This document shows positions 1 through 8,472 of a stretch of DNA of 64,000 nt, in pieces; position 1 is the stretch's first letter; each line of letters opens with the position of its first letter. Source of the DNA: Streptomyces mirabilis (GTDB lineage: Bacteria > Actinomycetota > Actinomycetes > Streptomycetales > Streptomycetaceae); NCBI RefSeq assembly GCF_018310535.1, contig NZ_CP074102.1:248001-312000 (forward strand), in the 5' to 3' direction. Both the position numbers and the translations under genes were made by a program. The notes beneath the pieces were generated by a model, which was given only the letters and a program-made list of their open reading frames with translations, was not told the origin of the DNA and ran no database searches.

Positions 1-754
1 AGTTCTTGCCGGGGGCACCCATGCCGCCTACGTAGAGGGCGATTTTGGGTCGCGCGAGCTCGCGTACGGCCGCCGCGTCCTCGCCGATGGCGAGCAGGCC
101 GCCCGCGACGGTCCGCAGGGGGCCGAGCGCCGGGTCCCGCAGTGCGGCGCCCTCCGCGAGGGGGGCGCCCCACACCTGGTGGGCCTTCTCCGGGATGAAG
201 AGGGTGGGCAGCCAGCCGTCGGCGAGTTCGGCGGTCATCCGGACGTTGGCCGGGCCCAGGGAGGCCACGTACAGCGGCACGTCGGGGCGCACCGGCTTGG
301 TGAGGAGCTTCAGGGGCTTGCCCAGACCGCCGGGGCGGGGCATGTCGGTGATGCCGTGGTGGTCGATGACCTCGCGGCGCAGGATGCGGCGGGTCAGCTC
401 GATGGCCTCGCGGGTGCGGCCCAGCGGCTTGTCGTATGCCTTCCCGTGCCAGCCCTCGACGACCTGCGGGCCCGAGGCACCGAGCCCCAGGATGGCGCGG
501 CCGCCCGAGATCGCGTCGAGTCCGGCGGCGGTCTGCGCGAGAAGCGCCGGGGTGCGCGAGTACACGTTGAGGATCCCGGAGCCGATCTTCATGCGCTCGG
601 TGCGGGCGGCCAGATAGCCCATGATCGTGGGTGCGTCGAAGCCGTAGGCCTCCGCCACCCAGACGGCGTCCAGGCCCGCGGACTCCAGGGCGGCGACCTC
701 ATCGGCGGCGTGCCGGGGGTCGCCCGCGTAGTCGAGCGGGAGGGAGAGCTCCAT
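1..754 (-). CDS. LLM-class F420-dependent oxidoreductase (C-terminus beyond window)
   Basis: The reading frame begins with ATG at 754 and runs off the left edge, so about 251 residues are visible and the C-terminus is missing. The N-terminus (MELSLPLDYAG) and the glycine-rich segment around residues 80-95 (GGRAILGLGASGPQVVEGWHG) are typical of the luciferase-like TIM-barrel fold that uses coenzyme F420. Such enzymes transfer hydride to or from F420 on small organic substrates; the substrate cannot be read from the sequence. Its start overlaps the stop of the CoA transferase by one base (TGATG), so the two are probably co-translated and may act in one acyl-CoA pathway. Confidence 0.85.
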   Translation of the reverse strand, partial: MELSLPLDYAGDPRHAADEVAALESAGLDAVWVAEAYGFDAPTIMGYLAARTERMKIGSGILNVYSRTPALLAQTAAGLDAISGGRAILGLGASGPQVVEGWHGKAYDKPLGRTREAIELTRRILRREVIDHHGITDMPRPGGLGKPLKLLTKPVRPDVPLYVASLGPANVRMTAELADGWLPTLFIPEKAHQVWGAPLAEGAALRDPALGPLRTVAGGLLAIGEDAAAVRELARPKIALYVGGMGAPGKN

Positions 755-1920
755 CAGTCGCCGTCCTTCATCGTGTCGTCCTTCATGCGGTCGTGCCGCG
801 TCAGCCGTGGTACGTCCCAGTCGCGGGCCACGTCGGCGGTGTCGGCGCCGGGCAGGGCGGGGCCGGTGCGGACGGAGGTGCGGGTCAGGGAGAAGCGGGG
901 TGCCGGGGCGGGCTGGGTGATGCCGCCGTGGTCGGTGAAGGTGCCGCGGGCGGCGAGGTGGGGGTGGGCCGGGGCCTCCCGCAACGACAGGACGGGGGCC
1001 ACGCAGGCGTCGGAGCCCTCGAAGACCGCGGTCCACTCGTCCCTGGTGCGGGTCTTGAAGCGGGCGGCGACCGCCTCGCGCAGCTCGCCCCAGCGGGCCA
1101 GGTCCTTGCGGGAGTCTGCGTGCTCCTCGATGCCGAGCAGTTCCACGAACTCGGCGTAGAACTGCTGCTCCAGGGCGCCCACCGCCATGTACTTCCCGTC
1201 GGCCGTCTCGTAGGTGCCGTAGTACGGGCAGCCGCCGTCCAGGAGGTTGGCGCCGCGCCGGTCCTGCCAGCCGCCCGCGGCGAGCATGCCGTGGATCATC
1301 GAGGCGAGGTGCGCGGCGCCGTCGACGATCGCCGTGTCCACGACCTGCCCGGCGCCGGTGGCGCGTGCGTGGTGGAGCGCGGCGAGGACGCCGACGACGA
1401 GATAGAGCGAGCCGCCCGCGTAGTCGCCGACGAGGTTCGCGGGGACCGTGGGCGGCTCGTCGGGCCTGCCGATCATGCCGAGGGTGCCGGTGAGGGCGAT
1501 GTAAGCGATGTCGTGCCCGGCACGCGGGGCGAGCGGGCCCTGCTGGCCCCAGCCGGTCATCCGGCCGTAGACGAGCCGGGGGTTGCGGGCGTGACAGGTC
1601 TCGGGGCCGACACCGAGGCGCTCGGCGACGCCGGGGCGGTAGCCCTCGACGAGGATGTCCGCGCGCTCGACCAGATCGAGGACGCGGGCGGGGCCGTCCT
1701 CGGCCTTCAGGTCGATCACGACCGACCGCTTGTTGCGGTTGGTGATGTCGTACTCCGGGTTGACGGCGAGCCCCGTACCGCCGGGCCGGTCCACGCGGAC
1801 GACGTCCGCGCCGAGGTCGGCCAGGAGCATGGCGGCGAACGGGCCGGGGCCGATGCCCGCCAGCTCCACCACGCGCACTCCGGCCAGCGGGCCGTACGCC
1901 GGCGTCCCTGCCACTGCCAT
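754..1920 (-). CDS. CaiB/BaiF-family CoA transferase (alpha-methylacyl-CoA racemase-like)
   Basis: A 388-residue protein of class III CoA-transferase type. The N-terminus has the family signature GVRVVELAGIGPGPFAAMLL followed by LGADVVRVDRP, and residues near 150 (GHDIAYIALTG) contain the aspartate position used by this family. Length is close to the usual 360-400 residues. Family members move CoA between acyl groups or epimerise 2-methylacyl-CoA; which one applies here is not decided. I chose ATG 1920 over an in-frame ATG at 1956 because GGGGGCTCG precedes 1920 and the 1956 codon lies inside a palindromic operator. It overlaps the following F420 oxidoreductase gene. Confidence 0.87.
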   Translation of the reverse strand: MAVAGTPAYGPLAGVRVVELAGIGPGPFAAMLLADLGADVVRVDRPGGTGLAVNPEYDITNRNKRSVVIDLKAEDGPARVLDLVERADILVEGYRPGVAERLGVGPETCHARNPRLVYGRMTGWGQQGPLAPRAGHDIAYIALTGTLGMIGRPDEPPTVPANLVGDYAGGSLYLVVGVLAALHHARATGAGQVVDTAIVDGAAHLASMIHGMLAAGGWQDRRGANLLDGGCPYYGTYETADGKYMAVGALEQQFYAEFVELLGIEEHADSRKDLARWGELREAVAARFKTRTRDEWTAVFEGSDACVAPVLSLREAPAHPHLAARGTFTDHGGITQPAPAPRFSLTRTSVRTGPALPGADTADVARDWDVPRLTRHDRMKDDTMKDGD

Positions 1921-1942
1921 CGAGCCCCCAGCACTGTGACAC

Positions 1943-1965
1943 CACTGATGTGACATCAGTGATGT
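1943..1965. promoter_or_regulatory. overlapping palindromes upstream of the CoA transferase gene
   Basis: CACTGATGTGACATCAGTG (1943-1961) is a perfect 19-bp palindrome. ACATCAGTGATGT (1953-1965) is a second perfect palindrome that shares its right half. The half-site TGATGT/ACATCA therefore occurs three times in alternating orientation, 23-45 bp upstream of the chosen start codon. This is what an operator for a dimeric repressor (TetR or GntR/FadR type) looks like. The regulator is not identifiable from position alone. Confidence 0.6.
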
Positions 1966-2216
1966 TATGAACGTGTTCCACGCCGGGCAAGCCCCCAGCG
2001 AGCAAGCGCTTAGTTAAATCCCGGGTGGCGGATCGTGCCGAAAGGTCATGAAACCGGGCACGTCAGCGGCGTATGCCACCGCACCGCCGGCGCGCGTTCC
2101 CCTGCACGGCCACGGCCACCTCCGACCTCTATGTCGACCTCGTCGTTCGGCTGCTCGTACCTCACGCTAGCCTCGGCCACCGACAACGGCGCTTCGCGCA
2201 CGACAGATGGGGTGTC

Positions 2217-3389
2217 ATGAGCAGGCTGAACGGGACGGCTCGCACGTACGACATAGTGCTCTTCGGAGCCACCGGGTTCGTCGGGACCCTCACCGCGGAG
2301 TACCTCGCCGCACACGCGCCCGAGGGCCTGCGCTGGGCGATCGCGGGCCGCGACGAGCAGAAGCTGGCGCGGCTGCGGGAGCGGCTGTCCGGCGCCCCCG
2401 ACGTGCTCTTGGCGGATGTCGCCGATCCGGCGTCGCTGCGCGAACTCGCCCGCGGCGCACGCGTGGTGGCGACGACCGTCGGGCCGTACATCCTGCACGG
2501 CGAGGAGCTGGTCGCCGCCTGCGCCGACGCGGGCACCGACTATCTGGACCTCACCGGCGAGCCCGAGTTCGTGGACCTGATGTACGTCCGGCACGACGCA
2601 CGCGCGCGGGAGACCGGGGCACGCCTGGTGCACGCCTGCGGTTTCGACTCGATTCCGCACGACCTGGGCGCCTACTTCACGGTGCGGCAACTGCCCGAGG
2701 ACGTGCCGCTGCGGGTCGACGGTTTCGTCCGCGCCCAGGCGATGTTCTCGGGCGGCACCTTCGCCTCCGCGCTCACCCAGTTCGCGCGCGGGCGGCACAT
2801 CCTGGCCGCGGCGCGGGATCGGGGGCGGCACGAACCACGGCTGGTCGGGCGGCGGGCACACGCGCCGCTGAGCACGCCGCGGTTCGCCAAGGAGGTCGGG
2901 GCATGGGCGCTGCCGCTGCCCACCATCGACGCCCAGATCGTGCAGCGTTCGGCTCGGGTGCTGGAGCGCTACGGGCCCGACTTCCGCTACCGCCACTACG
3001 CGGCCGTCGAACGGCTGCCGGTCGCGCTGGGCGGGGTCACGGCCGTCGGCGCGGTGTTCGCGGCCGCCCAGGTGCCGCCCGCGCGGCGCTGGCTGTCCGA
3101 CCGGATCAAGCCGGGCGAGGGGCCCAGTGCCTCGCGGCGGGCCAAGAGCTGGTTCTCCGTGCGGTTCGTGGGCGAGGGCGGCGGGCGCCGCGTGTTCACG
3201 GAGGTCGCGGGCGGCGACCCCGGCTACGGCGAGACCGCCAAGATGTTCGCGGAGTCCGCGCTGTCGCTCGCCTTCGACGACCTGCCGGAAACGGCCGGAC
3301 AGGTCACGACGGCGGTGGCGATGGGCGACGCGCTCATCGAGCGGCTGCGGGGGGCGGGGATCACGTTCCGGGTGGCCGCGTCCAGGTAG
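2217..3389 (+). CDS. saccharopine dehydrogenase-like NAD(P)-binding protein (trans-acting enoyl reductase family)
   Basis: A 390-residue protein. The N-terminus carries a Rossmann nucleotide-binding motif (IVLFGATGFVGTLTAEYL, residues 12-29) followed by WAIAGRD and later VVATTVGPYILHGEELV, the pattern of the saccharopine dehydrogenase NADP-binding domain. Mycobacterial relatives act as trans-acting enoyl reductases in lipid synthesis; others are unassigned oxidoreductases, so the reaction here is unknown. ATG 2217 fits the conserved N-terminus. It is transcribed away from the CoA transferase/F420 oxidoreductase pair, with about 300 bp between them that carries the palindromic operator. Confidence 0.85.
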   Translation: MSRLNGTARTYDIVLFGATGFVGTLTAEYLAAHAPEGLRWAIAGRDEQKLARLRERLSGAPDVLLADVADPASLRELARGARVVATTVGPYILHGEELVAACADAGTDYLDLTGEPEFVDLMYVRHDARARETGARLVHACGFDSIPHDLGAYFTVRQLPEDVPLRVDGFVRAQAMFSGGTFASALTQFARGRHILAAARDRGRHEPRLVGRRAHAPLSTPRFAKEVGAWALPLPTIDAQIVQRSARVLERYGPDFRYRHYAAVERLPVALGGVTAVGAVFAAAQVPPARRWLSDRIKPGEGPSASRRAKSWFSVRFVGEGGGRRVFTEVAGGDPGYGETAKMFAESALSLAFDDLPETAGQVTTAVAMGDALIERLRGAGITFRVAASR

Positions 3390-3406
3390 GACCGTCCGGA
3401 ACTCCC

Positions 3407-3553
3407 CTAGAACGGCCAGCCCAGCACCGTGTAGATCATCCCGCCGATCCAGCCGACCCCGGCGAGGACGGACAGGACCAGCGCGGCCATCACGGTGCGC
3501 TCGACGGGCTGGGTGGCGCCGGTGGCGGGCTTCGGGGAACGGTGCGTCGTCAT
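3407..3553 (-). CDS. small single-pass membrane protein
   Basis: A 48-residue reading frame with a basic N-terminus (MTTHRSPKPATG) and one hydrophobic segment (residues 22-38, MAALVLSVLAGVGWIGGMI), ending in YTVLGWPF. The layout is that of a small membrane protein. It lies tail-to-tail with the enoyl-reductase-like gene, 17 bp away. I do not recognise a named family or a function. The coding call rests on the N-basic/hydrophobic layout and codon third positions dominated by G and C. Confidence 0.6.
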   Translation of the reverse strand: MTTHRSPKPATGATQPVERTVMAALVLSVLAGVGWIGGMIYTVLGWPF

Positions 3554-3641
3554 GCGGCACAGCCTGCCGATCATGACGGCGCCCCCACATCCGTACAGGT
3601 ACTCAGAACACGTACTCGGGGCACATACTCAGGGCACGTGC

Positions 3642-4376
3642 TCAGTCAACGGGTGAGGCTCCTGAGGGAGTTGTCTCCTTCAGGGCCCGTCGGCACAGGG
3701 AGTCCGCACTTCGGGTGGTCTCCGGGAGGCGGTACTTCGGGGTGAGCGCGAGGGTGTGCGCGCAGGCGTTGTCGAGGCTCACCCGGTGGCCGACCGAGAC
3801 GAAGACAGGCTTGACGCCGTCCTGGGTGCGCAGTGCCCGACCGACCTCCTCCGGGCCCGTCGGTTCGCCCGCGAGCAGCGGGGAGGCGCTGCCGCGCCGG
3901 GCGCCGGGCTCCTCGTAGGAGAAGGTGAACGGGTTCTTGGCCACCCCGATCGTGGGGAGCCCGGTGAGCACTCCGAGGTGGCTGGCGAGGCCGAAACGGC
4001 GGGGGTGGGCGAGCCCGTAGCCGTCGCAGACCACGAGACCCGGCGCGCACGGCAGCGCGTCGAGCACGGCCAGCACGGTCGGGATCTCGCGGAAGGCGAG
4101 CAACCCGGGGACGTAGGGGAAGGAGACCTGTCCGACGGCGGTGGCCTCGGCGACGACGGCGAGGGTCGCCGCGTCGAACACGACGGCCGCGGCCACGACG
4201 ACGTCCCGCTCGTCGTCGTACGCCACGTCCACGCCCGTCACCCTGCCGGTGCCGGGCGGCGGCCCGGGCTCGTCGAGCACCACGCGCCCCCGCAGTTCGT
4301 CCTGCACGGCGCGGGCCTGCTCCTCGGTCGCGGGCCAACCCGCGGGAATCGGTACGGTGTTCAACGAGGTGTTCAT
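3642..4376 (-). CDS. nfi: endonuclease V (deoxyinosine 3'-endonuclease)
   Basis: A 244-residue protein, slightly longer than the usual 220-230. It shows the endonuclease V order: an N-terminal WPATEEQARAVQ helix, RVTGVDVAYDDE (first catalytic Asp), YVPGLLAFREIP, VVCDGYGLAHPRRFGLASHLG (second acidic site), PTIGVAKNP, and a C-terminal VSVGHRVSLDNA motif. The family cleaves DNA at the second phosphodiester bond 3' of deoxyinosine, starting repair of deaminated adenine. ATG 4376 is preferred because an upstream in-frame ATG at 4436 would add 20 residues unlike the family. It stands alone. Confidence 0.93.
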   Translation of the reverse strand: MNTSLNTVPIPAGWPATEEQARAVQDELRGRVVLDEPGPPPGTGRVTGVDVAYDDERDVVVAAAVVFDAATLAVVAEATAVGQVSFPYVPGLLAFREIPTVLAVLDALPCAPGLVVCDGYGLAHPRRFGLASHLGVLTGLPTIGVAKNPFTFSYEEPGARRGSASPLLAGEPTGPEEVGRALRTQDGVKPVFVSVGHRVSLDNACAHTLALTPKYRLPETTRSADSLCRRALKETTPSGASPVD

Positions 4377-4425
4377 GGTGCCGACGAGCCTAGGCCCACA
4401 GCTCCGGAGGAAGTCCTGAGGGCGG

Positions 4426-4752
4426 TCACTTGCCACCCAGCGCGCGCCTCAGCTCCTCCTTGTTCATGTCCGAACGGCCGTGGACGTCACGGCGCTTGGC
4501 CTCCTCGTACAGCTGGTCGTACGTGGGTCCCTGAGCGCCCTGGTGGGAGCGCAGGCCGCCGCGCCTGCCGGAGGAGATGTCCTGGGTGGACGTGCGGCTC
4601 GCGGTCTTCGACTCGCCGGACCGGGCCCGCTCCTTGTTCACGGTGCGCGCGGCGATCTCCTCGGCGCGCTCCCTGCTCTCTCCCCGGTCGAGAGCGCTCT
4701 CCTTGATGTGCTCGTACTGGCGTTCGCGCTTGGGGCTGGAGCCACGGGGCAT
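4426..4752 (-). CDS. small charged protein, often labelled plasmid stabilization protein
   Basis: A 108-residue highly charged protein (MPRGSSPKRERQYEHIKES at the start). The first half is rich in Lys/Arg/Glu and predicted helical (EERAEEIAARTVNKERARSGE region). The C-terminal 35 residues (TYDQLYEEAKRRDVHGRSDM then NKEELRRALGGK) look like a Rho-termination-factor N-terminal-type fold. Related Streptomyces proteins are commonly annotated as plasmid stabilization proteins, but no function is established to my knowledge. It sits upstream of nfi on the same strand, 49 bp away. Confidence 0.75.
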   Translation of the reverse strand: MPRGSSPKRERQYEHIKESALDRGESRERAEEIAARTVNKERARSGESKTASRTSTQDISSGRRGGLRSHQGAQGPTYDQLYEEAKRRDVHGRSDMNKEELRRALGGK

Positions 4753-4838
4753 GGCGGCTCACTTCCTTCCGTGTCGCCGATCGCTTGCTTGCGCGTCGGC
4801 GACACGGGTACCCCACTCGCCACGGGGCACGCGGCGAG

Positions 4839-5927
4839 TCAGCGCTCCAGACGTGCCACCCGGCCCTTCTCCCCGGACGCCCAGCAGCCCAGGTCGGGGG
4901 TGCAGTCCACGGTGTCGTACGAGCCGGTGTCCAGGGTGCGCCAGGTGCGGCCGCCGTCGGTCGTGAGGTCGGTGCCGGTCGGGCCGACCGCGAGCGCGGA
5001 GGTGCGGCTGTGCGGGAGCCAGGCGACACCGGAGCGGTAGGCGGGCGGCGGCTGGGCGGCGGGGGTCCAGGTGCGCCCGCCGTCGGAGGTGACGGCGGCC
5101 GCCTGGGGCGATGCCTGGTCGGCGCGGTAGTCGCCGCCTACCGCGAGGCCGTGGGCGCGGTCCCGGAAGGCGAGGGCGAAGACGCCACGCGCCGGGTCGC
5201 CCGCGGGGATCGGCGTCTCGGCCGCCTTCCAGGTCAGTCCCCGGTCGGTGGAATGCAGCACACGCGCGTGTGCGCCCCCGCCGGTGGCCAGCCAGGCATC
5301 GTGCGATCCCGCGCTCACGAGGCACTGTCCACTGGCGGCGAAGCCCGCCTCGCCGTCCTGCGCGGCGGGCATGCCGTCGCTGGGCAGCACCTTCCAGGAC
5401 CGTCCGCCGTCGCTGGTGGACAGGATGCGGAACCTGCCGTCCACGGGGTCGCTCATCGCGAGGCCGTGGCGCCGGTCGAAGAAGGTCAGGCAGTCGTAGA
5501 AGGCCTTCGCGTCGGTGTTGCGGAAGGACTCGGTCCAGGTCGCGCCGCCGTCGTCGGTCCTGAAGACCCGGGAGGCCTCGCCCTCACCGATGGCGAGGAC
5601 CACCGCGCGCCGCGCGTCGAACGCCTCGATGTCGCGGAACTCCAGGTCGGCGGCGCCGGGCGGCGAGACGTTCCGCCAGCTCGCGCCGCCGTCGGTGGTC
5701 CGCAGGACGGTGCCCTTGGCGCCGGCCACCCAGGCGGTGTCCCGGCTGACGGCCGACAGTCCGCGGAAGCGAACGTCGCTGCCGCTGTCCTTGAGCGCCC
5801 AGTGGGCCGCCTTCCCCGCCTCGTGTGCCTGCGCGGGCGTAGCCGTCAGCGCGGCGGCGAACGCCGCCGCGCACAGTCCCACGGTGACCGCCCGACTCGT
5901 ACGTCTCGACTTCCCCAAGCCCCTCAT
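4839..5927 (-). CDS. secreted BNR/YCF48-like beta-propeller protein
   Basis: A 362-residue protein with a Sec signal peptide: basic MRGLGKSRRTSRAVTVG, a hydrophobic core, and a likely cleavage after TPAQA near residue 31. The body contains repeated Asp-box units of the type TxDGGxSW or TDGGRTW (seen at several sites, e.g. TTDGGASW, TSDGGRSW, TSDGGRTW, TTDGGRTW), which mark a beta-propeller like YCF48 or sialidase repeats. Streptomyces copies are often named oxidoreductase without evidence. A role in binding or sensing outside the cell is inference only. ATG 5927 is chosen because the signal peptide begins there. Confidence 0.8.
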   Translation of the reverse strand: MRGLGKSRRTSRAVTVGLCAAAFAAALTATPAQAHEAGKAAHWALKDSGSDVRFRGLSAVSRDTAWVAGAKGTVLRTTDGGASWRNVSPPGAADLEFRDIEAFDARRAVVLAIGEGEASRVFRTDDGGATWTESFRNTDAKAFYDCLTFFDRRHGLAMSDPVDGRFRILSTSDGGRSWKVLPSDGMPAAQDGEAGFAASGQCLVSAGSHDAWLATGGGAHARVLHSTDRGLTWKAAETPIPAGDPARGVFALAFRDRAHGLAVGGDYRADQASPQAAAVTSDGGRTWTPAAQPPPAYRSGVAWLPHSRTSALAVGPTGTDLTTDGGRTWRTLDTGSYDTVDCTPDLGCWASGEKGRVARLER

Positions 5928-6185
5928 GGCGGGCGAAGCTAGCCCACTCCCCCGGCGCCGTCCAGATGGCCTCGGCGGGAACCCTGGGGCCGCGGTTGGT
6001 GTCCTCTCCGGTATCGCGGGCATGCCGGAACGAGAAATGGATCACTACGCGTCACCGAGGTGAATGAACTCGGTGACAGAGGTCACTTGGGCTTCAGGTG
6101 CACTGAATGGCTCATTCCGTCGTCTCATACATTGCCCGGCCTCATCCGCCCGGAGTTCGTCCAGCCGTCACAAGGGAGCAAGGCG

Positions 6186-6602
6186 TTGTCCACCGTCATC
6201 GAGCAGCCCGTAGAGGCCCGCCTCGTCGCCGCCGCCCCGCGGATGCCGAGCATTCCCGCAACGCTCCACTACGACCGGAGCGACCCCTTCGCCGTCCGTA
6301 TGACCTTCCCCGCCCCGGCCACGCTGGAGGGCGTGGAGGTCTGCTGGACGTTCGCGCGCGAGCTGCTCGCGTCCGGCATGGAGGACTCCGTGGGGTACGG
6401 CGACGTACGGGTGCGACCGTACGGCTACGACCGCACCGTTCTGGAGTTCCACGCCCCCGAGGGCACCGCCGTGGTGCATGTGCGCTCGGGCGAGGTGCGG
6501 AAGTTCCTCCAGCGCACGACCGAGCTGGTGCCCGTCGGACTCGAGCATCTCCAGGTCGACCTGGACCACGACCTGGAGGAGCTGATGCGGGGCACCTGCT
6601 GA
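6186..6602 (+). CDS. ssgD: SsgA-like sporulation/cell division regulator SsgD
   Basis: A 138-residue protein of the SsgA-like (SALP) family found only in sporulating actinomycetes. It shows the family core ATLHYDRSDPFAVRMTF, then CWTFARELLASGM, GDVRVRP, and EVRKFLQRTTELVPVGLE near the end. SALPs steer septum placement and cell-wall remodelling during growth and sporulation. The start is TTG 6186 behind AAGGGAG; longer upstream ATG starts add residues foreign to the family. The N-terminus STVIEQPVEARLVAAAPRMP matches my memory of SsgD rather than SsgA or SsgB. The symbol rests on that recollection and on neighbourhood. Confidence 0.85.
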   Translation: MSTVIEQPVEARLVAAAPRMPSIPATLHYDRSDPFAVRMTFPAPATLEGVEVCWTFARELLASGMEDSVGYGDVRVRPYGYDRTVLEFHAPEGTAVVHVRSGEVRKFLQRTTELVPVGLEHLQVDLDHDLEELMRGTC

Positions 6603-6617
6603 GCGGCGCCCCCGCCC

Positions 6618-7475
6618 TCAGCGAGCGCCGCCCAGCACGGTGTTGAGCTCGGCGTAGTCGAGTCCACCGGTCAGCGAGTCGTAGGTCCCCGCGCTCAGCA
6701 GCTCCCGCGCGGCACGGCGGACCACGGCGTGCGCGGCCTGCGCGATGCTCGAACCCGCGCTGATCCGGGCGACCCCGAGGGCGGCCAGCTCGGCGACGGG
6801 CGGCGCGCCGGGACCGACCAGCACATTGAGCGGGCCCTCGGCCCCCGCCACGAGCGACTTCACCGTCCCCGGGTCGACGGCCCCGGGAACGAAGATCCCG
6901 TCGGCTCCGGCGGCGAGGAAGGCGGCGGCTCGCTCCAGGGTCTCCCCGACCCCTCCCGCGCCCCTCAGAACAGTGTCGATACGCGCGTTGATGAACAGCG
7001 GGACACCTGCCGCATCGGCTGCGGCACGGGCCGCGGCGATGCGTTCCGCCTGCTCGGCGACCGGGCGCAGCGGGCCACGGCCGCCGTCACCCTCGCCCCC
7101 TTCGCCGTCGTAGAGCGCGTCCTCGATGTTCACGCCCACGGCGCCGGCCGCGAGCACCGCGCGGATCGTGTCCCCGACGCCCGCGGCGTCCTTCGCGTAG
7201 CCGCTCTCGATGTCCGCGCTCACCGGGACCCGGACCGCGGCGGCGACGCGTGCGACCGCGCCGAGGGCCCGGTCCCTGTCGAGCCGGTCCCCGTCGGCCG
7301 TTCCCAGGTCCCAGGCGAGCCCCGCGCTGGTCGTCGCCATGGCCGCGGCGCCCGCCTCCTCGACCAGGCGCGCACTCGCCGTGTTCCAGGCGTTCGGGAG
7401 GACGAGTGGGCGGCCGGGGGTGTGCAGGGCGCGGAAGGCGAGGGCGGTTTCGTGGGTGGGGTTCTGGTTCGTCAT
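6618..7475 (-). CDS. isocitrate lyase/PEP mutase-family enzyme
   Basis: A 285-residue TIM-barrel protein. It has the family pattern LPNAWNTASARLVEEAGAAAMATTSAG, PVSADIESGYAKD (metal-binding Asp/Glu), GVNIEDALYD, LFINARIDT and ADGIFVPG. The family splits or forms C-C or C-P bonds in phosphoenolpyruvate, methylisocitrate or oxaloacetate-like substrates. This short form with LPNAWN is the uncharacterised actinobacterial branch, so the substrate is unknown. It is convergent with ssgD, with 15 bp between stop codons. Confidence 0.85.
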   Translation of the reverse strand: MTNQNPTHETALAFRALHTPGRPLVLPNAWNTASARLVEEAGAAAMATTSAGLAWDLGTADGDRLDRDRALGAVARVAAAVRVPVSADIESGYAKDAAGVGDTIRAVLAAGAVGVNIEDALYDGEGGEGDGGRGPLRPVAEQAERIAAARAAADAAGVPLFINARIDTVLRGAGGVGETLERAAAFLAAGADGIFVPGAVDPGTVKSLVAGAEGPLNVLVGPGAPPVAELAALGVARISAGSSIAQAAHAVVRRAARELLSAGTYDSLTGGLDYAELNTVLGGAR

Positions 7476-7609
7476 GGGGCCGATCCCATCACCGGGGGCG
7501 GGGTGGGGGCTGGCAGGAATGCGACATGTGCGTGGGGGCCGGGAAGTACGACCGGGTGCGGGCTGCCGGGGGTTGCTCGCGGAGTTCCCCGCGCCCCTTC
7601 CCGGGCGCC

Positions 7610-8290
7610 TCAACCCCCCGTTGCCGCGCCCGAGGTCGATGCCGCCGTGGCCGCCACGACGATCGCGGTGCGCACCTCCTGAATGACCTTCTTCAGCGCC
7701 GGGGCCGCCGCTCCACTGCGGTCGGTCAGCTCCTCGATGCGCTGCTTGTACAGCTTGCGGTCCTTGCCGGACGCCAGCGTGCGCAGTTCGGCCGCGGCGG
7801 CGAGGGCGACAAGGGCCGCGTCGCGGTCGGAGACGTCCTCGACGGGCACGGGCCCTTGCAACACGGTCCGTGCCTCCTCCCGCAGCGCCTCCACCGCGGA
7901 CACCCGCTCCAGCTCGTACTCCACGGACGGGAAGAGCCCGAGCACCCGTTTCTTCTCGGCCCGCAGGTATCCCTCGGCGGCGAGCTGGGCGCGGACCGCG
8001 TCCAGGGTGACGCGCGCCCGCAGGGTCACCCACGCCTTCCACTTCCGGGGCCGGGACTCCTCCACCAGTTCCAGGAGCCCGTCGAGGACGAGGTCCCCCG
8101 TATGGGCGTCGGCGTCGACCGGTGTGGCGATGCCGTCCACGTCGGCGAGCAGTCCGCGCTGGGCGAGCTCCGTGAGGGCGCCGGCGCGCACCAGGTGGTG
8201 GAGGTGGGTCGCCCCCGTGACCTTGAGCCTCGTGGTGTCCCAGGCCAGCAGATAGAGCCGGGCGGGCAGCGACAGCGAGCCGTTGGGCAC
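7610..8290 (-). CDS. GPP34/GOLPH3-family phosphoprotein
   Basis: A 226-residue protein with the GOLPH3/VPS74 layout: SLPARLYLLAWDTTRLKVTG at residues 7-26, LVRAGALTELAQRGLL, a gap with acidic residues, PRKWKAWVTLRARVTLDAVR, AQLAAEGYLRAEKKRVLGLF, and a C-terminal helix. Eukaryotic members bind phosphatidylinositol-4-phosphate at the Golgi; in Streptomyces several paralogues exist without a known role. It is separated from the PEP-mutase-like gene by 134 bp and is followed upstream by a MITE. Confidence 0.85.
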   Translation of the reverse strand: MPNGSLSLPARLYLLAWDTTRLKVTGATHLHHLVRAGALTELAQRGLLADVDGIATPVDADAHTGDLVLDGLLELVEESRPRKWKAWVTLRARVTLDAVRAQLAAEGYLRAEKKRVLGLFPSVEYELERVSAVEALREEARTVLQGPVPVEDVSDRDAALVALAAAAELRTLASGKDRKLYKQRIEELTDRSGAAAPALKKVIQEVRTAIVVAATAASTSGAATGG

Positions 8291-8326
8291 GGCGTCTCCT
8301 TCGGGGTCGAGGTCGGGGCCACGTTA

Positions 8327-8429
8327 GGGCCTGTCCGGCGGATCATGCCGCAGACGCGGGGCTTGGCGCGCCCATCTGCGGCGTTGAGGCACCGCCCGTT
8401 TCCTGCGACCTGATCCGCCGGACAGGCCG
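8327..8429. mobile_element. MITE-like element with 18-bp perfect terminal inverted repeats
   Basis: GGCCTGTCCGGCGGATCA at 8328-8345 is repeated exactly in inverted orientation at 8411-8428. The 103-bp unit is flanked on both sides by TTA (8324-8326 and 8430-8432), a likely target duplication. A TNA duplication is typical for IS5-family transposition. There is no reading frame inside, so it would need a transposase supplied in trans. Its right end abuts the promoter of the ABC-F gene. A half-copy of the same end lies at 22338-22353. Confidence 0.7.
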
Positions 8430-8437
8430 TTAATGCG

Positions 8438-8466
8438 TTGACAGCGTTCAGGGCTGTTCCTACGGT
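8438..8466 (+). promoter_or_regulatory. sigma-70-type promoter for the ABC-F gene
   Basis: TTGACA at 8438-8443 and TACGGT at 8461-8466 are separated by 17 bp, a close fit to the principal vegetative promoter of Streptomyces. Transcription would start near 8473, giving a leader of about 225 nt before the ABC-F start codon. The -35 box lies only 9 bp beyond the MITE. Confidence 0.6.
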
Positions 8467-8472
8467 GTACAG

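Noticed and set aside
1921..1956. ATG 1956 as start of the CoA transferase gene
   Set aside because: The codon lies within a palindromic operator and adds 12 non-family residues; ATG 1920 has a Shine-Dalgarno-like GGGGGC.
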